Origin: Gammaproteobacteria bacterium
Lineage (GTDB): Bacteria > Pseudomonadota > Gammaproteobacteria > GCA-001735895
Length of the DNA: 46,717 bases
Reading direction: 5' to 3'
Assembly: GCA_029862005.1 (NCBI GenBank)
Contig: JAOTYD010000026.1
Span: forward strand, 1-46,717
The number at the start of each line of letters is the position of its first letter. The first letter of the stretch is position 1. Made by a program: the position numbers and the translations under genes. The notes below the pieces were generated by a model. The model saw nothing but the letters and a program-made list of their open reading frames with translations, was not told where the DNA came from and did not search any database. Below are positions 40,466-46,717 of the stretch, piece by piece.

Positions 40466-41335
40466 ATGCAATCAGTACATCGGTCAAAAGCGAAACCGCA
40501 GGATGTACCGGAGTTTCGGATTGTCGAGAATGTTATAGGTCCGGATGCTGTGCGCGCCTATAAAGAAGATGGCGTGGTGTGTTTGCGCAACGCGATCTCG
40601 AATGACTGGCTTGATGTTATCGAGCTTGGTATTCAGCAGGCTTTACAGGGTGCGAGTACCAATCTCGATGTCGTCAGAAAAAAGGGCGACCAGGGCCAGT
40701 TCTCGGTCAGCTCGCAGGCCTGGCAGAACGTAGAGCCATTCGAACGTTTCATTTTTGACAGCCCCGTCGCGGACCTGGCCTGGCCGTTCCTCGAATCGCG
40801 CTACCTGTGCCTGTACTATGATTTCCTGCTGATCAAGGAGGCCCACAGCGAGAATGCGGCGACACCCTGGCACCAGGATCACGCCTATTACCCAGCGCGG
40901 GGTCGCAAGGTGATTAACAGCTGGATAGCGCTCGATCCGATTCCCCGATCGACGGCACTGCGCTTTTATCGCGGCTCACATCAAGCGGGAGTTTTGTATC
41001 GGGCCGTGAATTTCGAGAACCAGGATCACGATTACCGGCACGTTCGCAAGGATCGCCCCGAGGTACCGGATATCGATAATGACAAGGGGATTGAGATTCT
41101 GAACACGGCGATGGAGCCGGGCGACATGCTGATCTGGAATTCGTATACTCTCCACTGCGCACCCGGTAACAATCTTGATCGCAGGCGTGCTGCCTTTTCG
41201 GTGAACTGGCTCGGCGATGACGTTACCTACGATGAAATGCCCGCGCTCGAAACCTACCTGGATGCGGAACTGGTTAGCGGCGATCGGTTGATCAGCCGGA
41301 AATTCCCACTGGTCAGGGGATCGGTCGAAGCATAG
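40466..41335 (+). CDS. Phytanoyl-CoA dioxygenase (PhyH) family oxygenase 2
   Basis: This 289-residue Fe(II)/2OG oxygenase has AATPWHQDHAYYPARGRK (metal pair H136, D138), IWNSYTLHCAPGNNLDRRRA (distal H230) and AAFSVNWLGDDVTYDEMP (2OG Arg region). It shares PWHQD and WLGDDVTY with the PhyH at 22828-23727, but they differ elsewhere. The exact start is uncertain; ATG 40466 (MQSVHRSKAK) and ATG 40454 are close, and more upstream codons look non-coding. It is monocistronic. The substrate is unknown. Confidence 0.85.
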   Translation: MQSVHRSKAKPQDVPEFRIVENVIGPDAVRAYKEDGVVCLRNAISNDWLDVIELGIQQALQGASTNLDVVRKKGDQGQFSVSSQAWQNVEPFERFIFDSPVADLAWPFLESRYLCLYYDFLLIKEAHSENAATPWHQDHAYYPARGRKVINSWIALDPIPRSTALRFYRGSHQAGVLYRAVNFENQDHDYRHVRKDRPEVPDIDNDKGIEILNTAMEPGDMLIWNSYTLHCAPGNNLDRRRAAFSVNWLGDDVTYDEMPALETYLDAELVSGDRLISRKFPLVRGSVEA

Positions 41336-41438
41336 ACACCGCCGGTCTAATACATAACAGGTATGCCGTCCCCTGAAATGCCCGACGGCTGCCGGTTTCT
41401 GTCCGATCGACAATGTCGCCGCTATCTCAATCCTCTAC

Positions 41439-41732
41439 TCAAGGATCCGGTCTCAGCACGGCACCGCATTTATGGCAGTGCCTGGGTATTCCAAGCCGCA
41501 ATTGCCAACCCAGGTTGGCGCGGCATTTTGGGCAGCGTTTTGCAAATTGAAGTAGCAACAGCACGATAGCCCCGCCGAATATGGTGCCGATCAGGCTGTC
41601 TCGAGTGCGCTCGCTAATCTCGACGAATTCAATGATTCCGATGGCAACCAGGGTAAATAGCCAGAAGGCGACAAACAACCCGATTGTCGCATGGTGGTGC
41701 TGTCGTAATTTTTCTATCTCCCTGGCAGACAT
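41439..41732 (-). CDS. Small membrane protein with zinc-ribbon cysteines
   Basis: The 97-residue protein has an N-terminal basic helix (MSAREIEKLRQHHH), two hydrophobic helices (about 16-36 and 48-64) and a C-terminal CPKC (about 68-71) and CHKC (about 86-89) pair resembling a zinc ribbon. GAGGT lies about 8 bases before the ATG. It is probably an inner-membrane protein with the zinc ribbon in the cytoplasm. I do not recognise a named family. Confidence 0.7.
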   Translation of the reverse strand: MSAREIEKLRQHHHATIGLFVAFWLFTLVAIGIIEFVEISERTRDSLIGTIFGGAIVLLLLQFAKRCPKCRANLGWQLRLGIPRHCHKCGAVLRPDP

Positions 41733-41784
41733 TCACAGACCTCGTTAATAATTTTACTCAATCTTGTAGTGTTCGGTAGCAACC

Positions 41785-42237
41785 CTAATAGACCGATTCG
41801 GCTATGCGGATGAGGGTGTCGGCTGGCAGTCGGTCACTGGCAATTAACAGCAACAGCTCCGCATCGTGCCACACGATCACGGCAGGACTGCGTGGATCGA
41901 TATCATCTGCTTCGGGTTGCGGTCCGAGCTCATACCTGCGTGCTTCGTGGCCGGCAATTTTCGTCTTCACCGGTAGCTTTCCGTAGGGTACCTCCAGCGC
42001 CAGGCGCCTGGCTACGTCCTCGCCTTTGAGGACCTGGGTCAACACAAAGCCCTCGTAGTGCGCCTCCAGGCTTCTTTCGCTGGCGGGCAGCTCCCGGTGC
42101 TTGTGATCCCGGACGAAGATAGCGATAGACCGCAGCGTGTAACCGTCAGTTCGGGAAGGTTTGAAAGGTTTGAAAGTAACCATGGCCTCGGCTTCTGCCC
42201 AGGAGAGCGCTGTCTCAAAGTGTGGGTTTTGTTTCAT
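41785..42237 (-). CDS. Hypothetical protein with DUF4367-like C-terminus
   Basis: The 150-residue protein begins MKQNPHFETALSWAEAEAMV and has TFKPFKPSRTDGYTLRSIAI, LTQVLKGEDVARRLALEVPY and the end IVWHDAELLLLIASDRLPAD followed by TLIRIAESVY. The pattern of a tryptophan-containing strand, a short hydrophobic strand and a terminal helix is like DUF4367 proteins of anti-sigma/lipoprotein type, here without a signal. AGGT lies 6-8 bases before the ATG. Function unknown. Confidence 0.6.
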   Translation of the reverse strand: MKQNPHFETALSWAEAEAMVTFKPFKPSRTDGYTLRSIAIFVRDHKHRELPASERSLEAHYEGFVLTQVLKGEDVARRLALEVPYGKLPVKTKIAGHEARRYELGPQPEADDIDPRSPAVIVWHDAELLLLIASDRLPADTLIRIAESVY

Positions 42238-42390
42238 CGGTACCTGATTTTATTTGCGACTTGGCGCTGACTTTCACCATTCGTCCCGGTAACAAAAACG
42301 TGCAGGCTAAAGCTTATTTTGGCGAACGGCAACGAACTTCTGTTTTGTCTACTATACTGAAAAGCAACGTAAAAGTGAGAGAGCTCAGGA

Positions 42391-42720
42391 ATGAAACTGA
42401 AAAGCCTAATGACGTTTGCCCTGGTGTTAAGCCTGTGTTCCGGCTCAGCATTTGCCGCCAACGCGAAACATAAGAACAAGGATAAGCAGCTTCCGCAGGG
42501 ATTGCAGATGAAGCTGGATCGAGGCGGTTCGCTGCCACCGGGTTGGCAACGAAAACTGGTCAGAGGGGAAATCCTGGCGGAACCCATTTATAGCCACAGC
42601 GAGATCGTCATTCCGGTCGATTCGGAAGGGCTGCTCACGGTGCGCGTGGAAGGGAAGTTGATCCGCCTGATTCAGGCGACCCGGGAGATCATCGATATTG
42701 TCGATCTATTGAACCGGTAG
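42391..42720 (+). CDS. Small secreted protein, RcnB-like
   Basis: The 109-residue protein has a signal peptide (MKLKSLMTFALVLSLCSGSA, cleavage after AFA), a lysine-rich linker (AKHKNKDKQLPQG) and a short domain with GGSLPPGWQRKLVRGEIL and LLTVRVEGKLIRLIQATREI. LPPGWQ and the closing VxGKLIRLIQATREIIDIV resemble the RcnB family, periplasmic proteins linked to nickel/cobalt control. No metal transporter is adjacent. Divergent from the DUF4367-like gene. Confidence 0.7.
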   Translation: MKLKSLMTFALVLSLCSGSAFAANAKHKNKDKQLPQGLQMKLDRGGSLPPGWQRKLVRGEILAEPIYSHSEIVIPVDSEGLLTVRVEGKLIRLIQATREIIDIVDLLNR

Positions 42721-43131
42721 TCACTGTCTCAAATAAAACCAAAGCTCATTCTTACAGCGCCAGTTCAACTGAATTTTGATATATCGTAACGAATGGTGTA
42801 CTGATTTCCGCATCAGCAACCATGATTTGTCGACAGCGATCGGGCACCACTACCGCCAATCGGTCTATGAATCGAGGTTAAAATTTCCGCTTACCCAGTT
42901 GTGCGTATGTAAGGACTTTTTTTGCAGCAGCTACGTGTAGACGGCCCTGGAAACGAGCGGCCGAATAAGCAGTCAAAAGTTTCCACTGGTTTGGGGGAAG
43001 TCCAATGTCCACTAAGCTGACAGCAAAAATCCAATCTTTGGAAGTTGTTCTCATTATTCAATAGGCTAAGCACCTATATGCTATAAATAGCTTTTGATTT
43101 TTAGAATTTCTCGAATGAGATTAATAGCAAT
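42721..43131. other. Intergenic region without a supported gene
   Basis: About 410 bases between the RcnB-like gene and the lipoprotein gene. A 60-codon ORF on the minus strand is not convincing. The last 80 bases are AT-rich and probably hold the lipoprotein promoter. Confidence 0.4.
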
Positions 43132-43965
43132 ATGAAAAATTTAATGAATAGAATTAACCTGCCTATCCGCAGGCTCCTCGTAGTCAGTTCGATGGTGCTC
43201 CTTGTTTCCTGTGGCGGAAGCAGTGGCGGTGGGGGTGGAGACGATGGTTTTCCCACGCCCACACTACCGGGTGATGCGGCAAGATTTGACGCCACCAATG
43301 CGAATAGCACCGCCGTTACAACCATGGCTTTTGTGGATACCTTTTCTCTGGTCACACAGCTGAAAACAGAAGAGGCCCCCTCGATACCCCAGGTTATCAA
43401 TCGGGTAATCAATCAGTTTGTTAAAAGGAATCGAAATTCAGAGGCAGCTCGTACCGAGGACATCAGTGCGGGTTTATGCGTTACCGGTACCGCCATCGCA
43501 GTATTTGACGAAACCGCAAATAGCGCAGCGGGTACGATCACTTTTACCAACTGCGATGTTGGCAGCGGGATAGTGATCAACGGTAGCATTCCTTATGATA
43601 CCAGCTGGAACGACGTCACTTTAGACTACAGTTTTCTTTTTGGTGGTACGCTCAGTTTCCAAATTGGTAGTGACACTATTTTCATCGTAATGAACCTGAG
43701 TGAATCCGGAAATTTCGGCAGCGGGGACTTTTCCAGTAGCATTAGCTTTTCATTGTCCGGCATTCCCGGCGGTGGATTCCTGGTTACGACGACACAGCCC
43801 TTGGTAGGTAATGCCTTGTCTCTAACCGTTGACAGTGGTCAGCTAATTGTTGAGGGCGCTGACAATACCCGGCTACGCATCACGGTGACCGGTATCAACG
43901 CAGCAAATGTAGACCTGGATAACGGCAGTGGCACTTTTGTGTTCGACAGCACAATTTCCTTTTAA
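43132..43965 (+). CDS. Lipoprotein, beta-rich, unknown function
   Basis: The 277-residue protein starts with a lipoprotein signal ending in LLVVSSMVLLVSCGGSSGGG (lipobox LVSC, about residue 27 for the Cys). A glycine/serine linker leads into a beta-rich domain, for instance TGTAIAVFDETANSAAGTIT, FTNCDVGSGIVINGSIPYD, FGGTLSFQIGSDTIFIVMNL and SSISFSLSGIPGGGFLVTTT. Two cysteines (LCVTG, FTNCDVG) may form a disulfide. Likely anchored in the outer membrane. No family recognised; beta-helix-like or autotransporter-like repeats are not clear. It ends at a strong terminator. Confidence 0.75.
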   Translation: MKNLMNRINLPIRRLLVVSSMVLLVSCGGSSGGGGGDDGFPTPTLPGDAARFDATNANSTAVTTMAFVDTFSLVTQLKTEEAPSIPQVINRVINQFVKRNRNSEAARTEDISAGLCVTGTAIAVFDETANSAAGTITFTNCDVGSGIVINGSIPYDTSWNDVTLDYSFLFGGTLSFQIGSDTIFIVMNLSESGNFGSGDFSSSISFSLSGIPGGGFLVTTTQPLVGNALSLTVDSGQLIVEGADNTRLRITVTGINAANVDLDNGSGTFVFDSTISF

Positions 43966-43992
43966 CCCTGTCTGCCCAGGTTGGTGGCAATC

Positions 43993-44025
43993 AAAAAAGG
44001 CACGAACACGCTTCGTGCCTTTTTT
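43993..44025. terminator. Strong intrinsic terminator of the lipoprotein gene
   Basis: AAAAAAGGCACGAA (43993-44006) and TTCGTGCCTTTTTT (44012-44025) form a perfect 14-bp stem around CACGC. The stem ends in a T-run in both directions, so it can work bidirectionally. It lies 27 bases after the lipoprotein stop. Confidence 0.9.
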
Positions 44026-44048
44026 ATGGTGTGGTCATTTCAGGTAAT

Positions 44049-44080
44049 GGGACAAAAAGGGGTCCGGCCCCTTTTATCCC
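44049..44080. repeat. Second hairpin (GGGG/CCCC type) following the terminator
   Basis: GGGA, AAAA and GGGG (44049-44062) pair with CCCC, TTTT and TCCC (44068-44080) around the TCCGG loop, with one mismatch. It lies just after the main terminator, before the TauD gene. Elements of this AAAAGGGG/CCCCTTTT type are common intergenic inverted repeats in gammaproteobacteria; this may be one, or a second terminator. Confidence 0.45.
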
Positions 44081-44253
44081 AAAATCGGGGATATCTGGCG
44101 ATTCGGCAGTTCGCTACTTGTCAAAAGGTATACTATCTTGGGAAGTTCACTCAGCAATAGTAAAAAGGGGCATACAAAGGGATTGGTGCTGCGTCATTGT
44201 CCGACAATCCTTACGTTATTAGAATGACCGAGAAGTAAGATTCCGAGTTGTCC

Positions 44254-45228
44254 ATGAGTAAATCATTGTTCCTGGAAGACCTGGTGGTAGATTTTTCGGG
44301 AAGTGGCCGAACCGAAGCGATTGCGGAAGTCCATCGTAAGCTGGACGTCGAAAGGGCCGCGCTGTTGCGCAACACCGGCATGACCAGGCTTAGCGAAATG
44401 GCGACCTGGGCAGAACTGCTGGACTTACAACCAATGGATTACACCGGCGGTACCGGCCATCGTAAACCGATGGGGGCCGGGGTATTGTCAGTCGGTATCG
44501 AGCCACACTACACCAACATCGAGCCGCACTGTGAAATGTCCTTCTGGACCTACTATCCGCGCTACATACTGTTTGGTTGTGTCGAGATCCCTTCTACTGG
44601 TGGGGAAACCGTAATCGCCGATAACCGGCGGGTGACTGAAGAAGTTTGGGTGATGAAAACCGGACAAAGAATATTCGAAAAGGGAATTCGCTATATCAGG
44701 AACTTTGCAGACGCCAACAGTCCGGCTTGTATACCCAGCACCAAGAGCTGGCAGGAAGCCTTTGAAATCTCCGACTGGGGCGAGCTGGAGGATTTCTGCG
44801 AGGATAAAGACTGGCAACTGTTGCGGCGCGAGGATGGCTCGGTGCAGGTATCCTATAGCGAGGTCGGCTTCGAGTATGATCCCAGGACCGGAACCAACCT
44901 GCTGTTTACGTCGATGGCACGGCTGGGACGGGCCTTCGACAACTGGCCACCGTACAACAGCCTGCCCAATGACCAGCGACCTTATCATGTCACCTATGCC
45001 GACGGTTCCGAGTTTTCCAGCGAAGACCTGGACACGCTGGACCGGATATTCGCCCGGCATTCGATCCCGATTCCATGGCAACCTGGCGATATCGCGGTAC
45101 TCGATAATATTACCTGGCCCCATGCCCGCCCGCCGTACCAGCTGCAGCGCGGAGAGCAAAGACGGATTGGCGTTTTGGTCAGCGAACCGATTCAACGCCA
45201 GCGAATTGTAATGCCTTCAGATAATTAA
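44254..45228 (+). CDS. TauD/TfdA-type Fe(II)/2OG dioxygenase 2 (SyrP-like)
   Basis: The 324-residue protein has an HxE rather than HxD metal pair in HYTNIEPHCEMSFWTYYPRY (H92, E94), the family block PSTGGETVIADNRRVTEEV, and distal His290 in LDNITWPHARPPYQLQRGEQ, followed by 2OG arginines. An HxE pair fits SyrP-like and clavaminate-synthase-like members. The start ATG 44254 is preferred; TTG 44248 lies just before it. Substrate unknown. Convergent with the GMC oxidoreductase. Confidence 0.88.
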   Translation: MSKSLFLEDLVVDFSGSGRTEAIAEVHRKLDVERAALLRNTGMTRLSEMATWAELLDLQPMDYTGGTGHRKPMGAGVLSVGIEPHYTNIEPHCEMSFWTYYPRYILFGCVEIPSTGGETVIADNRRVTEEVWVMKTGQRIFEKGIRYIRNFADANSPACIPSTKSWQEAFEISDWGELEDFCEDKDWQLLRREDGSVQVSYSEVGFEYDPRTGTNLLFTSMARLGRAFDNWPPYNSLPNDQRPYHVTYADGSEFSSEDLDTLDRIFARHSIPIPWQPGDIAVLDNITWPHARPPYQLQRGEQRRIGVLVSEPIQRQRIVMPSDN

Positions 45229-45289
45229 CGGGATTGCCGAAGACCCGGGATATCGTGGTGAAGTTAGCGGACAACATCACTCCCGTTAG

Positions 45290-46717
45290 TCAGATTTGTG
45301 CGGGTTCCAGCTGCGGCCTGGCCAGCAGCATATCGGCGGCGCGCTCGGCCATCATGATAACCGCGGCGTTCGGATTGCCGCTGAGCTGGCCTGGGAAGGC
45401 CGAGGCATCGACTACAAGCAGGCCCTCTACTCCGCGAACACGATATTCCGCATCGAGTACCGCTTGCGCATCATCATCGGCGCCGATGCGGCAGGTCGAT
45501 ACCGGGTGATGCCCGGTGGTGATGTGCCGGCGTAAACCGGCCGCCATCGCCGATCTGGATTTTACCTGCGGGCCCAACGCGATTTCATTACCGACGATCT
45601 TACTGATGGCGGGCTGTGACGTCAGCTCGCGGATATGTTCAGCCCCGTCGATCAGGGTCTCGACGTCTTTCTGCTGGCTGAAATACCCTGGATCGATTAA
45701 CGGAGGTTCGGCTGGATTAGTCGAGGCAAGACGGATACTGCCCCGGCTTTCGGGTCGCAGCAGGTTGATATCAAACTGTAGGCCCGGGGTCGCCGTTTTG
45801 CCGCGTGCCAGGATGGCGCGGCCCGGTTTGAGAATATTTTGCAGGCTCCAGCCCGCACCCCCGGCACCCTCCCTGACAACCATCGGGGTACAGTAGACCT
45901 CGAGGTCGGGTAATTCGCCGCCATCGAAGGCATGAAACAGCGCGGTGCTCCAGAATGGGCCGGTCGCGGGACCGGTTTTACCGAACCAGTACTGCATCGC
46001 CAGCGAGATGGCGCGATCGAGGCGCTGGTAGCGGGCAAAGCTCAGGCTGCTGTCGTTGATTTCGAAGGTGAGCGGCATATTGGGATGATCCTGCAGCGCT
46101 TCACCGACGCCGCTTAGATCAACGATTGGCTCGATACCGTGTCGCCGCAGGTGATCGGCGGGTCCGACGCCGGACAGCATCAAAAGTTTCGGTGACTCGA
46201 ATGCGCCGAGGCAGGAAACGATTTCTCGCTCGGCGTTTATCGTTTGTGGTCCGGCGTTACCTTCGATCAGCAGCCCGCTCGCCCGATTACCCGAGAATTC
46301 GACGCGCAACACGCGGGTACCGGTGAGAATGGTCAAATTGGCGGGTCGTTGCTGCAGGTAGGTGGCGGAGGTCGACTGTCGCTGGCCGTTGAAGACCGTG
46401 GCATCGAAGCGGCCCACGCCAATCTGTGATGCGCCATTGAAATCATGATTGAGCGGGGCACCTGCCTGTTGCGCCGCTTCGACAAACATCTGGCTGACGG
46501 GACAGTAATTTTCGGCCGGTGAAATTTTCAAGGGTCCGGTTTGACCATGGAATTCTGAATTGCGGTGCGGAGCGGTTTCAGATTTCTTGAAATACGGCAA
46601 CACGTCGGCGTATCTCCAGCCGGGGATTCCCAGGTCATGCCAGCGATCGAAGTCGAGGCGGTTACCGCGCACGTAGATCAATCCGTTCATCAACGACGTG
46701 CCACCGAGACCCTTACC
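45290..46717 (-). CDS. GMC-family oxidoreductase (choline/alcohol dehydrogenase-like), N-terminus cut by window
   Basis: The frame is open to the window edge; upstream of the visible part it reads GKGLGGTSLMNGLIYVRGN, the GMC signature 1 region, so about 80 N-terminal residues including the FAD-binding GxGxxG are missing. About 475 residues are seen: SCLGAFESPKLLMLSGVGPA is signature 2, and TGHHPVSTCRIG plus NPNAAVIMMAERAADMLL carry the active-site His pair and FAD end. Relatives oxidise choline, alcohols or sugars. No betaine aldehyde dehydrogenase is seen, so choline dehydrogenase is not assured. Confidence 0.9.
   Translation of the reverse strand, partial: GKGLGGTSLMNGLIYVRGNRLDFDRWHDLGIPGWRYADVLPYFKKSETAPHRNSEFHGQTGPLKISPAENYCPVSQMFVEAAQQAGAPLNHDFNGASQIGVGRFDATVFNGQRQSTSATYLQQRPANLTILTGTRVLRVEFSGNRASGLLIEGNAGPQTINAEREIVSCLGAFESPKLLMLSGVGPADHLRRHGIEPIVDLSGVGEALQDHPNMPLTFEINDSSLSFARYQRLDRAISLAMQYWFGKTGPATGPFWSTALFHAFDGGELPDLEVYCTPMVVREGAGGAGWSLQNILKPGRAILARGKTATPGLQFDINLLRPESRGSIRLASTNPAEPPLIDPGYFSQQKDVETLIDGAEHIRELTSQPAISKIVGNEIALGPQVKSRSAMAAGLRRHITTGHHPVSTCRIGADDDAQAVLDAEYRVRGVEGLLVVDASAFPGQLSGNPNAAVIMMAERAADMLLARPQLEPAQI

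Noticed and set aside
1-46717. tRNA, rRNA or CRISPR array
   Set aside because: No cloverleaf-like tRNA sequence, rRNA-like block or regularly spaced repeats were noticed on either strand by eye; a covariance-model search would be decisive.

Overview
The window looks like a chromosomal segment of a free-living, probably marine gammaproteobacterium. The evidence is a mid-50s-looking GC content in the right 38 kb, Shine-Dalgarno-led and often ATGA-overlapping operons, an IS110/IS1111-type element, and many catabolic families common in marine heterotrophs (TauD, PhyH, MttB-like, DddP-like, DadA-like). The genus cannot be fixed from the sequence alone. Both ends cut genes: a saccharopine-dehydrogenase-like C-terminus at the left edge and a GMC oxidoreductase at the right edge. 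No tRNA, rRNA or CRISPR array was seen.

Positions 1-8330 are loosely packed accessory DNA. They hold small conserved proteins (SnoaL-like with a frameshift, DUF2237, antibiotic-biosynthesis-monooxygenase fold, a 50-residue CxxC protein, a coiled-coil protein), several orphan ORFs, and at least five copies of a degenerate dispersed repeat. An IS1111-type insertion sequence (about 6008-7383) interrupts one repeat copy. Parts of this region are clearly AT-rich.

Positions 8331-18881 are denser. A serC-serA-serB operon encodes the whole route from 3-phosphoglycerate to serine. It is followed by a 2OG-Fe(II) oxygenase, a DMT exporter divergent from an Asp/Glu-racemase-family enzyme, a GT9 glycosyltransferase, an exported beta-propeller protein and an HtrA-like protease whose ribosome-binding site can fold into a hairpin.

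Positions 18884-34750 form a catabolic block. TetR plus an MttB-family methyltransferase lie divergent from a cupin plus a flavin oxidase, with two TetR-type palindromes between them. Next come a PhyH oxygenase, a DMT permease / malonyl-CoA synthetase / amidase operon, a second flavin oxidase, a TauD oxygenase, a sulfotransferase with an MFS transporter, and an operon of threonine aldolase, a DddP-like M24 protein and a cysteine-dioxygenase-like cupin. The common theme, which is inference, is use of methylated, amidated or sulfur-containing osmolytes and amino acids.

Positions 34873-46717 hold a DNA-binding-like/methyltransferase fusion, a probably exported agmatine-deiminase-family enzyme, small envelope and stress proteins, a methyltransferase that seems to start at CTG, a second PhyH, a lipoprotein with a strong terminator, a second TauD-type oxygenase and the partial GMC oxidoreductase. 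Five Fe(II)/2OG oxygenases occur in about 33 kb.
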